From Apostichopus japonicus (Eukaryota; Echinodermata; Holothuroidea; Aspidochirotida; Stichopodidae), in contig NC_092577.1 in the NCBI RefSeq assembly GCF_037975245.1, positions 17,880,398-17,944,397 of the forward strand: DNA of 64,000 nucleotides. Reading direction: 5' to 3'. The notes below the pieces were generated by a model. The model was not told the origin of the DNA, made no database searches, and saw only the letters and a program-made list of their open reading frames with translations. Numbering within the stretch: the first letter of the stretch is position 1; each line of letters opens with the position of its first letter. A program made the position numbers and the translations under genes. Shown piece by piece: positions 33,897-45,652 of the stretch.

Positions 33897-35610
33897 GTAA
33901 GTTTATGTTAACTTGGCATATTTAGAATAAGACTAAAATTTTACACTGCAGATGATTCATCAGTATTCATAGGTAGCCTTAGTTAGTTGTGGTCACTGAA
34001 ATGTTGTTTATCTATAGTTTGGGTACCGTACAGTCCTTGCTGGAGAATAGTACAGAGTGTACAATACTGTACACTAAGAATATTAACAAAACTAAGATAT
34101 ACAGTCAGCAAATATCCCTTCACTAAGGTGTAGGTTTCAGATTAGACTAAGTAATAGATTTTGCAATTTTTATGTTTGCTTCAATATAACTGTCACTGAC
34201 AAAACCAAATTGGTTTAAACCTCACTAGAAATGGATACAAAATTTTGTTTAACTTTAAAGCTAGTATTGTACCCTACAAACTGTTACCAGAGATTAATAG
34301 GCAACACACAAGACGACTGAATGTCCCAGTGAGGTAAATATCTTCCAAGTTGGAAATAAAATAGGTAAAGAATTTTGACCCAAGGTGACCATATTTAAAT
34401 ATTTCGCATTTTTGAGGACAATAGAGCAAACATTAAATTTCTCTTTCAATTATTTTAACCTTATAAAATATGGATTCGTTTTGTTTCACCTTATTTAGTA
34501 GAGTACTGTTCTTACATACAGTCTTAAATAGAGCTCTTTTTTTTTACTTAGGAGTCAGTATTTACACATGCACCCTGTAAGAGATAAAATATAAACCAGT
34601 AAATGTGGAACTATTTAATATTAACTTCCTGTTATCTAGAGCACCAATGTGTGCAAAATAAACTGGCTTTGATTTCAATAATTATAAACATAGGTGAGTG
34701 GCCTTGAGGATAAAAGTAAAATTAATTTGTAAAATCATTTCATCTGATCTCATTACTTGCCATAACCAAGTCCATAGAATCTGTAATGCTTGTGATGGTA
34801 CAAAAATTTAGCCAATATTTTTTAGAAGCAAAACAATATGGTAACTACACACTTCAACCCATTATTATGTTCAATCAATTTAATGCCACATTTAAACTTG
34901 TACTGTATGAAGTACCTAGGGGAAGGATTTGGTCAAAATTCTTAAACTCTTTTTATCACAACCTTGGAGGAAATTGAACTCATTGTGACATTTGTGTGTT
35001 CATTTGGAATGTCTGAGAACAATTAAGAAAACTTCTAGCAATTTTAGAGTGCTATACCTTGGAGCCAATACAGACTATACCTGTAGTCTAGATGTATAAT
35101 GGTGTCATTTTCCTAGGTTATTTCCCTGTACTAGCTGTGTATGAAAGTGTTTTTGAAAACTGAGAGTGTTGTTAACCCATTTGGTATAATATGATGCAAT
35201 ATTTACAGCTTATTATACCCAGTAAAAGTTTTGTATTTGAAAATGCAAACTCAAGGTCTGTGAAAAGGTGGGGGAGGGGAATTGCACGCTATAGTATCCC
35301 CCCCCCCTCCATGCATAACCACCACTGCCAGTGACCTGCAGAAACACATGCAGAGAATCTGTGAAGTGTGATTTCAAATTGTCAATGGCCTCAAGAAAAG
35401 AAACATTAAAAATGTACACTTAACATGGGGGAAGGGTGAGTTTATGGTAAATTTTACATTTGTTCCCAGAAAACATAACGTACGAGCTGTATGAATAATA
35501 CGTACATACCTGTGTGGGATATTTTCTTAGTCTTATAAAGCTGTCTGATCTCTTACAACTGCAAAAGTCTGAATGAATGCTTAAGAAAGTTTGTAATATA
35601 CTCATTACAG

Positions 35611-35764
35611 GAAGAGGTGTTTTTGCAGAAAGAAAGATTTCCTGTGGGGAATTTCTTGTAGAATACAGAGGAGAATTACTCTCAAGTGAAGAGGGGGAAA
35701 GACGGGGGGAAAAAAATCCCAGTGTTTTCAGATATTTTTTCCAACATGGAGATAATCAAGCTTG
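35611..35764 (+). CDS. Exon 2: N-terminal half of the SET domain
   Basis: The acceptor ATTACAG and donor GTAAGT are good. The frame gives GRGVFAERKISCGEFLVEYR and then GELLSSEEGERRGEKNP, ending in FFQHGDNQAC across the splice. This matches KMT5A (GRGV..., FVVEYHGDL..., YFQ). The S-adenosylmethionine-binding GRG motif is intact. Confidence 0.8.
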
Positions 35765-37412
35765 GTAAGTAATGTGCTTTTTTTGAAATATATTTTTCCA
35801 GTGTCTATTTATTTATTTTATTTCATTGTTTTTTTTTACCTTTTTTTCTTTGCCTCGATCTTTTCAAATATATAAATGATCCTGAAAAGCAGGGGATCTA
35901 GTTCTACCTGTTTAGCCATTAAAATTCAAATTATGCATGAACAATTAACAGTTCTTGAAAATCTCTTCAAAGCTTATAGGTTTGCCTATAACCACAGATT
36001 CATGTTGACATATCTCTTTTCCATATTTTTGCAATTTCCCTATAAAGTATAGTGGCAAATTCTAACGGTAGCACGAGACCTTGAGCAAAAATATTTATGA
36101 TTTCAAGCACAGGGCAATGCAGCTATTTGAATTGATGCAACCACCATTTAACATTTCTTCACTTCACTTCTGTTAAAGAGACAACATAGAAGTGTTTGTT
36201 TTGGTCTTTCTTTCCATAGGAACAAACAAAATTAACAAATAGAGTTCTAAGCTCAATGTGAAAATAGAATAATTGGTTGTGTGAACTGCTATCAGTTGGT
36301 ACTGATTCTAATTTTAACACAAGTTTGGCCCGATGCAGCACATAAAGGATGACTACTTTATCTGTCTTCAGTATACACAATAGCATGTACAGTATGTTGT
36401 CATTTGAATACCAGTTCAGTTTGTGAAAACTTGCAGACAAAGATATATCATGTGGAAACATAATCTGAACACCTGGTTAAATTTGTACAGTATCATTATC
36501 CTACATTTATTTTCAAGAAATTCAATAGTTTTCACCATTTAATTGTGTACCAACTTTGCTATAAACATAATATGTATACAGTAACAGTTGAAAAGTCACT
36601 TGGTCAGGGCGGCATTAAGTTTTTTGTTCATTTGAGAATATACCTAAACTGTCTGCCTAGCACAAGAAATCAACATAACTAAATAGCGCAGGCTCCCAAA
36701 ACGGCACAAGGAAGCTTATAACATGAATTGCTGAGAGTGGTGGGGGGGGGGGGGGGAATCAGTGGTGTACAAAAAGGGTGCTGGGAAAAAGGATGTTTGA
36801 AGGGAGAAACCATATTCTGTACCAATACAGTTTCAACATTTTCCCTGGGTTAATTCTGCAACTAGTTGGGTGAAAATCACTCAGTCGGGTGAAATTTATG
36901 TCTTTCCATCCAATTAGGTGCTCCACAGTGGGGAATCTCGCATCCTTACGTCTGCATACTCAATCTCAAATTTTATCAAACGCGGTTATGTTCTTTTGAT
37001 TTCCTTTGAATGTACAAGACAAGGTACAATTGGCTAATGTTACACACCCATTCCCATCATTCAAATTATGCATGCATTCTGGTTCTGCCTGAGTCAGCAT
37101 TTTGATACAATACACATTTAATTCTCCATTGGAAAGTCAAAAAGCCACATGTGTAGCTATAAAGGTGATCCAGTTTGCACGCCCGATAAGTGCTTGTTTG
37201 TCCATAAACAGGGTTCATCTCCACCCCCCCCCCCGCCCACAAGTTTCAAACCCTGGCACCACCACTGTTGTCATCAAGTGTTTCAAGTTTCATTCATAAA
37301 TTTCCTGATAATTTGATCACCAACACATAACCTCACAATGCACTTAGTAGCAGGAGTAACCACTATACAAAATTTCTTACCTCGATCAATTTTTAGGTTC
37401 CACATATTTTAG

Positions 37413-37620
37413 TATTGATGCAACACCTGAGCCGGCACATGATGCGCCAAAACTGGGCCGCTTAGTTAACCATGGTGACAGGTTTCAGTGCAATGCCAAG
37501 ATGAAAGTTGTCAACCATGAAAACATCCCACACTTGTGTCTGTTTGCCATAAAAGATATTGAAGTTGGAGCAGAGGTACTTTATGACTATGGGATAGAAA
37601 ATCTCCCATGGTTACAAAAG
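37413..37620 (+). CDS. Exon 3: C-terminal half of the SET domain
   Basis: The correct acceptor is the AG at 37411-37412. The earlier AG at 37395 would give a stop. The frame begins IDATPEPAHDAPKLGRLVNH and ends EVGAEVLYDYGIENLPWLQK. RLVNHG corresponds to the RxxNHS cofactor/active-site motif with Ser replaced by Gly, and LYDYG contains the catalytic tyrosine. KMT5A ends a few residues after this PWL, so the SET domain is complete. The 3' end is in phase 0 and a GTAAGT donor shows that the transcript continues. Confidence 0.82.
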
Positions 37621-38389
37621 GTAAGTTTAACAACAATGACAATGTTCACTCTTGTCTAGTTGAGAATGAAACAAACAAGGTGCATGGTCCTAAAAATCCT
37701 ATGTAATAAAAAATTCTACTTGTGCAATTTTCTGTTTGTATTTCATTCTACTTTACATTGAAACATAAACATTGTGCATACTGTAAATAGGCAATCAATG
37801 TAGTGACATACCATACCAGCAATATTGGTGGTGCATATATATATCAACCACCAGTGACAATGTAAGCCTGCAGAATCTCACACCTTTGAATTTGAAAACT
37901 GAATTGTAATAACCAAACCCAAGGGATATTACTACTAGGAAGTATCACAGGAAGCCAAAAAAACCCCTCATTTCATGGGATGATTATTGGCCTTAAACCA
38001 GGCCTTGATCCAATTCAGATCTAATTTTATTTGTGATGGCTAAATTAGGTTAATTAATGGAGCAGTATAAATGAACACCAGTTTCCTTTGTTGTTTAAAT
38101 GCCATCATTTTCTCTGTGGTGCCATCTAGTTTACTTTTCTTTATTTAGAGAAAAATAGAGATTCACTGACTTATTATAACTATTTTGTAGATATAACAAC
38201 TTATATTTGATACTGTTTTGATTCAATTTGTTTGTGTTGTTTTCTACATGTACATTAGTTCTCAACACAGTGTACAACATATGTTCTTAATTATTTGAAA
38301 CTCACACTACCCGGACTGCCTTATGTACAGCTGTTAGTGCATATGAACAATTACCTATTTAGCACATAAGTTTTCTTTTGACATTTCAG

Positions 38390-38528
38390 TCCACCATCTG
38401 CACCACAATTCAGCGATGCAAGTGATTCTTGTATCAATTCAATCCAGCCTGGTGAATCCATCCAGCCTGATAACAACCAACCAAGTGCTGATGCCCCTGC
38501 ACCAGAGCAAGAAACACCTTCAGCAAAT
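38390..38528 (+). CDS. Candidate linker exon, phase-incompatible
   Basis: Between a good acceptor and GTAAGC lies a frame reading SPPSAPQFSDASDSC and GESIQPDNNQPSADAPAPEQ. It needs an incoming phase of 2, but exon 3 leaves phase 0, so it would add a premature stop unless an indel is present. It is duplicated in the next entry. It may be an alternative or decayed exon. Confidence 0.4.
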
Positions 38529-38654
38529 GTAAGCTTAGTTTTCATATTCAAAGTATACAGTAACTGTATTGTTTGGTTTGGAATTGTCAGGCCCATTGTA
38601 CTACTCCCCACAAAACTTAAATGTGATTCACTTAAATTTCTTGTATCATAACAG

Positions 38655-38794
38655 TTCACCAAAGAAGATGAACAGCAAAGTGAACAAACCCGCACCACAT
38701 CTCGTTGGTACAGGAAATGATTCTGGTGAATCCATCCAGTCTGGAAACAACCAACCAAGTGCTGATGCTCCAGCACGAAAGCAAGAGAAAACTT
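38655..38794 (+). CDS. Duplicate of the candidate linker exon
   Basis: It shares GESIQSGNNQPSADAPARKQ with the exon at 38390 and has nearly the same length (140 against 139 bases) and the same entry phase. It ends at GTGAGT. Exon tandem duplication is the simplest reading. Whether either copy is used cannot be decided from sequence. Confidence 0.4.
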
Positions 38795-38829
38795 GTGAGT
38801 TTTGTTATGTTGTTGGTTTCCACTGACAT

Positions 38830-39816
38830 CAACGTAGGCTCAAATGTGGGACTATATTCAACCTGCTGCATATAGTTTTAAGGGTAATTTCTGGCCTTGT
38901 AATTCATGTTTTATATTCCCACAGGATTATTTTACTAAAATGTGCTAAGAATTAACTTAATTAGTGGTACTTAACAGGGGTATAGCAGCTTCATACGTAG
39001 TACATACTGGGAAGAAACTGTATTGTCAGTTGCCACTTTCATTTACGGTAGGCTAAAATGAGTACCAGAAATGTGGGACCGACCTGCTGTTAAAAGGATA
39101 ATTCCTGGTCTTACACTTCTTGTTTTTAATACACCCCTACAGAAGTGTTCAACAAAATCTGCTTAGTTTTACTCAGTTAGTATTACATAGTTGGCATCTA
39201 ATTGTCTGTTCCCTCTAACATCAACACATAGGCCCTAATGAGCACAGAAATTGTGGGACCAACCTGCCAATTAACCAACCGCCAATTAGGGCGAAATTGA
39301 ACAATAGGAGAGTAGAAAATTGACGCTAAGGCGAACATGTTGTTTCGCCTTAACGTTTTTACTACCATTTCTAGGCATAATTTTTTGTCGCAAATAGTCT
39401 TATTTTGTTCTTCACTGTCTAAAACTAGGGTTTGGTTAGTTTAAAGGTCAGAGGTTATGTACTATATGAGGAATTTATGGTTTATTTTAGTGTGCAAATC
39501 AATGGGGAATTCGCCCAACCGCAGAATTTAGCCGAATATATATATGTGTATGTATATATATATATGTGTGTATATATATATATGTGTGTATATATATATA
39601 TGTGTGTATATATATATATATGTGTGTATATATATATATGTGTGTATATATATATATGTGTGTATATATATATATGTATATATGTATATATGTATATGTA
39701 TATGTATATATGTATATATATATATGTATATATCTATATGTATATATGTATATATCTATATGTATATGTATATATCTATATGTATATGTATATATGTATA
39801 TGTATATATCTATATG

Positions 39817-39854
<38 letters not shown>

Positions 39855-39861
39855 TATATAC

Positions 39862-39892
<31 letters not shown>

Positions 39893-41760
39893 GATATTAT
39901 ATTCCTGGCCTAGCATAATCCTGTTTTATATCCCCACAGAATTGTTTAAGAAATACTGCCATTTTTTTCTGATTAGTAGTCCTCAATAAGGATGCCAGCT
40001 TTTTATATATTTCATACTGAGCAGAAACAACTGTGTTAATGTTACCACTTTCATTTACAGTATAGGCTTCAATGAGCACAAAAAATGTGGGACCAGCCTG
40101 CTGTTGGTTAAAATGATAAATCATGGCTAGCTTGCACTTCTTGTTTTATATCCCCACCAAATTGTTTTACAATTAAAATCTGCTTAGTTTTACCCAATTA
40201 GTATAGTCCTAACAGGGGTGGCAGCTTTATAAATACTAGGTAGAAGCAGCTGTCTTCTCAGTTTCCACAAACATTTACAGTAGGATCTAATAAGAACAGA
40301 AAATGTGGGACCACCGAACCTGTCAACCTGCTGTTAATAACTTTAAAGGGTAGTTTCTGGACTTGCACTTAGTTTTTGTATTCCCACAGAATTTTTTTAA
40401 CAAATGTGCTAAGCTTAACTTAATTAGTAGTACTTAACAGGGGTATAGCAGCTTGATATGTAATATATACTGGGAAGCAACTATTGTCAGTTAACACTTT
40501 CCTTTACTGTAGGATCAAATGAGCACCAAAAATGTGGGACCAACCTGCTGTTGGGTAAAATGGAGAATTCCTGGCCTTGCACTTCTTGTTTTATAACAGG
40601 GGTAGCAGCTTCATATATACTGGGTAGAAGCAGCTGTGTTTTTAGTTTCCACAAACATTTACAGTACGATCTAATAAGAACAGAAAATGTGGGACCACCG
40701 AACCTGTCAACCTGCTGTTAATAACTTTAAAGGGTAGTTTCTGGACTTGCACTTACTTTTTGTATTCCCACAGAATTTTTTTAACAAATGTGCTAAGCTT
40801 AACTTAATTAGTAGTACTAAACAGGGGTATAGCAGCTTGATATGTATTATATACTGGGAAGCAACTGTATTGTCAGTTAACACTTTCATTTATGGTAGGA
40901 TCAAATGAGCACAAAAAATGTGGGACCAACCTGCTGTTGGGTAAAATGGAGAATTCCTGGCCTTGCACTTCTTGTTTTACACCCCTACAGAAGTGTTCAA
41001 CAAAATCTGTTGAGTTTTACTCAGTTAGTTTTCCTAACATAGTTGGCAGCTACTTGTTGTACCAAATGTGCTGAGTTTTACTTTATTAATAGTCCTACAC
41101 AGGGTACAGCAGTTTGATATAAACTGGGAAGCAACTGTATTGTCAGAATTATCACATATATTTACAGTAGACTCAAATGAGCACAGACAATTGTGGGACC
41201 AACCTGCTGTGTGTTCTGTGCACAGAAGTGTTTAACAAAATCTGCTAAGTTTGACTCTATTACTAGTCCTAGCATGGTTGGCAGCTTTATATGCACTTAC
41301 TGGGCAGATGCCCACCAACATTCTGTTCCCAACATTCTGTTCCCACCAACATTTACAGTAGGCCCCAATGAGCACAGAAAATGTGGGACCATTTAACCTG
41401 TGGATATATACAGTATATAGTTAAAGATAATTCCTGACTCAGCACTTCGTTTTTTATATCCCCACAGAATTGTTTAAGAAATAATGCTTCGTTTTTTTTT
41501 TCGATTAGCAGTTCTCAACAAGGATGACAGTTTTATAGGTATTTCATACTGGGCAGAATTACCAACAATGTTATCAGTTTCCACTTTAAACACTATTCAC
41601 ATGGCTAAAATGAGCACAGAAATTGTGGGACCATGCAACCTGCTGCATATAGTTGTAAGGGTATTTTTGGCCTTGCACCTCATGTTTTATATTCCCACAG
41701 GATTATTTTACTAAAATCTGCTTAGTTTTCCTCAATTAGTAGTGTTGATGCTCCATCGTA
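38830..41760. repeat. Degenerate tandem array in the SET-kinase intron
   Basis: About eleven units of roughly 160-270 bases. Each contains AATGAGCACAGAAAATGTGG followed by GACC, then AACCTGCTG, CCTGGCCTTGCACTTCTTGT, CCCCACAGAATTGTTTAA, CTGCTTAGTTTTACTCAATT and CATTTACAGTAGG. Unit cores fall near 38846, 39073, 39257, 40087, 40305, 40533, 40689, 40920, 41192, 41389 and 41629. Each unit brings an acceptor-like TTTACAG. A TA/TG microsatellite interrupts the array. Confidence 0.85.
39536..39897. repeat. TA/TG microsatellite
   Basis: About 360 bases of TATATG, TATATGTG and TATATC units lie within the intronic array. All six frames are open because the repeat has no stop in several registers. The resulting tyrosine/isoleucine-rich ORFs are artefacts. 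Confidence 0.97.
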
Positions 41761-41810
41761 ATTTTACAAAGTAATATGACAGAGTAACAGTTTTTCCTTC
41801 TCTGTTACAG

Positions 41811-42269
41811 AACGGAAGATGGGTTGATGAAATTGCGTGCTTGCAGAATACAGATGGACAGAAACGAATTGACTCTGAGTTGATGTATAACAAGAAATGC
41901 AAAATTGCAAATGGTAGTGAAAGTGCCCAAATATATGTTGGTGCATTAAATGGCAATCCAGTAGCTGTTAAAAGGATAAAGATCTTTTACAAAATGAGCA
42001 AATCATTTCTAATATTGTGGCAGAAAAGTCAATGAGTCATGTGCTCCCACTTCTTTGTAGTAAAGAAGATGATGATTTTGCATACTTGGTGTCTCCTCTG
42101 TGTGAGTGGAATTTGCAAGAAGTTGTTGAAGATAGCAACTGCCCATTGAAAGGTTCATTGTCAACTGAAAGGAGATGGCAGCTTTGTAAAGAGTTTCTTC
42201 TTGGTCTGCAAGAATTACATGAAGCTGGCATCATGCACCGAGATATAAAACCAACAAATATTCTACTTG
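41811..42269 (+). CDS. Exon: N-lobe and catalytic loop of an IRE1-like kinase
   Basis: It follows an acceptor TGTTACAG in phase 0. The glycine loop (IANGSESAQIYVG) is unusual, lacking two glycines, and is followed by NPVAVKRI with the beta-3 lysine. One base is missing in an A run near 41980. After it, the frame gives LLQNEQIISNIVAEKS (helix C Glu), then LPLLCSKEDDDFAYLVSPLC and HEAGIMHRDIKPTNILL with the complete HRD loop. The ELCAATLQEYV-like segment in IRE1 corresponds to CEWNLQEVVE here. The closest family by motif is IRE1/RNase L. The ER-lumen and transmembrane parts are absent, so a soluble kinase is expected. Confidence 0.75.
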
Positions 42270-42485
42270 GTAAGTGACAATCACAAAATAATTATATGAA
42301 CTCATACAGTTTAACTCTCTACTACAAAATCTGATATGAGACTATGAAAAAGAACTTCACTAACTGTACTTCAAGTTTGACTAATCTCTAGCTGTACCAA
42401 TTTATTAAAAGAGCCTTGAATTTTGCACCATTTGAGTAATAAAATAAAATTTTAATACTTTTTTTCCAACTCCATACAATTTCAG

Positions 42486-42643
42486 ATGTCACAGGGAAGT
42501 TACTTGTGGCAGATTTTGGGATAAGTCCACAGCTCTTTGGCAAATCATCAGTCGTAACGTCTGCGGTGGGAACATTGTGTTGGATGGCCAGTGAAGCCAT
42601 AGGAGGTGACAGGACAAGATACACAATGGCATCTGACATTCAG
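42486..42643 (+). CDS. Exon: DFG and activation segment of the kinase
   Basis: Phase 1 entry completes an Asp codon. The frame reads GKLLVADFGISPQLF and SAVGTLCWMASEAIGGD, ending at SDIQ before GTATGA. The DFG motif is intact. The APE motif is ASE. VGTLCWMASE parallels the PGTEGWIAPE segment of IRE1 kinases. Confidence 0.78.
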
Positions 42644-44077
42644 GTATGAAAATGTTTCTACATTTTTTCCTATTCTCAAAGACTATCAGCCAATTAACCA
42701 TTTCACATTCATTGGCATTTAATTACTATCAAAATGCCCAAATACACTTAAAAAGAATTCTGAAATCACTATAATGCACTTAAAATAAGTAAAACTCCCA
42801 AAAAATAGTATATACGGTTCAAAAAATTGCACCTTTCATGCGTACCATCCAATCAGATCTTCACAATGACAAATTTCTTTGACCAAAATTTTGCTCTTTC
42901 GTTATAGTAGTATGATCCAATTAAGAAAAATATTAAGACCAAAACAATATGAGATTTGTTATTTCTGTCTTCAAACAACAATGCAGCAGCTCGGTTTGGC
43001 TTCAGCACATGCCCATAGGGAATGTTTTATCCAAAACAGCAACTTTACAAGGTTTTGTATGAAAACAGAGATATGGACAGTGATTACTTGTTGAACTCAT
43101 GGTCTCAACTTTTAACATGCTTAAAATTTTCCAACCAGTCAAAATTATGGAAAAGAAGTACATCAATGTCAACAAGGGATATAAACCTAGCTATCATCAA
43201 TAAAAGAGATCAGTTGATTTCTTGAACCATTATCTGTAAGTTTCTTGTGTATACTGTACATACAAACGCATAATCTGAGACTTAATAGCTCCAGTCTTTA
43301 AATATCTGCTGAGCCTGTATTGGCCCCAACTATATAGCAACTGCTATCACTAATATTTTGGTGTGGTATAATGCTGACAAAATTGTTAGAAGTTAACCCT
43401 GATTATTCTTGTATTAGTTACAGCTTTGGAAAAGAAAGATGTTTGCCTTTTAATAATTGATTGAGACTTCAGGTTGAAATTCTTTTATTGAAATCATAAC
43501 TTGATTTGTTATGTAATTTTGTTGTTAGTTCATTTTAAATAATTTGTAATCCTGATCCCTGCATATATATTCATTCCAGTTTGTATGTTGTTAAACATGA
43601 TTTCAATTTCATTTCACAAACCGCTCTTTTTACATTTTTTTCAATCTTCCCTTTTTCAATTATCTGTGACTTTAGATTTACATATTTTTTATTGTTGCGA
43701 GTATCCTAATTCCCGTTTATATAAAGCAATAAGGTTTTACTCACATACTTACTTAACACTTATAACTTAAAGAATAGGATTGGTCAAATGAAAATGGTAA
43801 ATAATTAAACTAATCTTTTTACGTACCTCCGTTTAGTGAAAATCTGTTTACCTACTGTAGCACTTAGAACACGACATGGAGATCATATGAAATTATGTAA
43901 GTATGTCAGAAACCTGTTTATTAAATTCATGAGATGAAGGTGCATGGGGTAATTATACAAGTTCACGAAATGTAAGGGGATCTTTACCAATTGCATGGTT
44001 ACAACATGCTTGACACTCAAGTGAACATGTACTACAGCTACCATATGACAATCATTGCTCTCATTTGCCTTATTTAG

Positions 44078-44300
44078 AATGCTGGATGCCTACTATACTA
44101 CATATTGAGTGATGGTCACATGCCATATGAAACCTGTTTTCCATATCATCTGCAACCTCATGGCATACTGAGAAATAGACAAAATAATGACTACAGTCTT
44201 CACCACATTCCCAGCTCATCAGTATATGGAATTGCAGAGATGCTGCATCCTGAACCTAACAACCGTCCAAGTATTGAAGCCTGCCTCCAATTATTTCGGG
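44078..44300 (+). CDS. Exon: C-lobe of the IRE1-like kinase
   Basis: Phase 0 entry; the frame gives NAGCLLYYILSDGHMPYE, a signature of IRE1-type kinases (GCVFYYVxSxGxHPF). It ends with MLHPEPNNRPSIEACLQLF, the usual terminal helix with the conserved Arg. No KEN/RNase domain follows, unlike in IRE1 and RNase L. It ends in phase 1 at GTAAGT. Confidence 0.78.
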
Positions 44301-45536
44301 GTAAGTAGTCAGGCTTAATAATTTATCATATATCATCTTATGCCACTCATTCCATCATCAGGCGGTTAATTACCACAGGTAAAATATCATTATCCAATCC
44401 CCTAAAAAATTTTGATGGCATCAATGTACAACACTATCTGTTTGAAGTGTTCTAGCATTGAGCAAAAATGAGAATATAACAGTTCAGTGGCATATTTCAT
44501 CTCTTTCTCTGTAAAACAAATATGAAAAAATAATAATAAGGAAAGGTTGTCTATAATCAACAACTGTAAGAAATATATATTATGAAAGATCCACATGAAC
44601 ACTGCTAGCCCACATTTATCTCAAGTGTTCAGTACAGAACAGTCAGTTGTTCTACTAATGTACAAAATGCTATAGCTGTGAACATGTACATGACAATCCG
44701 CAATTAACAAATCTTCAATTTCCCCCCTCCCCCTGTTTTCTTGACTCAAAGGCAGCGGACTCCCTGTTGTTACTCTCGAGTGTGAGGTTTTTGGTAAAAT
44801 AACCGAGTCCATTCACTGTAAACGAGGGGGGGGGGTGAAAAGTAGGATGAAAGTAGGATCAACATTTTCAAGGAAACAACAAAAGTATGATTTTGTAGAC
44901 CAAAAGTAGGATATTTGCCGGCTTTCAGTGGTATAGTTGTCATCGATACTCACAAATGCTGATGGCACTATACTGCTTATTTAGACATTGTTTTCCCTAT
45001 ATACTCACAGCATTTACCATTATCTACTGTTTAGTCCAGAGTTGGTGGTACTCATCAGTTTTTCCCCTGGATTAATGTTTGAGTGCACTGATTGCTGTCC
45101 TGGGAAGGGGTCAAAGGGGAGGTCTCTCCCTGTCCTTAGATAATTTTTTTTTTTTTATTGATGGTGCTCAGATGGCAGATTATGCTACTTCAAACACTGA
45201 CCTAGTCTAGTATTTCCAGAATGTGCATGCGCCTATGTTTTTCAAAGCTATCAATTTTTAAATTGCTTAAAGGAGATGTGTGAAATTCAAAATTACATTG
45301 TAAGGAACCATTCTTATCCTCCATGAACAGACAACGCAATAAAATGTGTTATATGATATGAATGTAGTGATAATCTCATGTTTCATTATAGCCAGATTAA
45401 ATATGTACTTTTTCAAATTGTTTTATGAACCAAAATATAATGTTTAACCAGCTGTTTCGTATGTAGAAACTAATCTGGTATCTCTTTAATGGTGAATATT
45501 TGTCTTTCATAGTATTAGTTACTTTTGCCTTTGTAG

Positions 45537-45652
45537 AAAACTCTCCTGGTGATGACTCTACAGAAGAACAGGTTGAAACAACAAAGGGGAAACGATTTCT
45601 TGACATGGATCAAGAAATAGATGACGCAGCAGATTCTACTGATCAAAAAATG
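45537..45652 (+). CDS. Exon: acidic linker between kinase and zinc fingers
   Basis: It enters in phase 1 and reads ENSPGDDSTEEQVETTKGKR and MDQEIDDAADSTDQKM, ending before GTTAGT. It has no domain, but the frame fits both neighbours, which is the main evidence that the kinase and the recombinase belong to one transcript. The donor is weak. Confidence 0.6.

Noticed and set aside
37396-37412. Earlier splice acceptor for SET exon 3 at 37395
   Set aside because: Using it gives a stop after five codons. The AG at 37411-37412 restores the SET alignment.
39432-39918. Several long tyrosine/isoleucine-rich ORFs on both strands
   Set aside because: They are translations of a TA/TG microsatellite that lacks stops in several frames.
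31264-41760. CRISPR-like array
   Set aside because: The repeats are degenerate minisatellites of varying length without constant spacers, in a eukaryotic genome.
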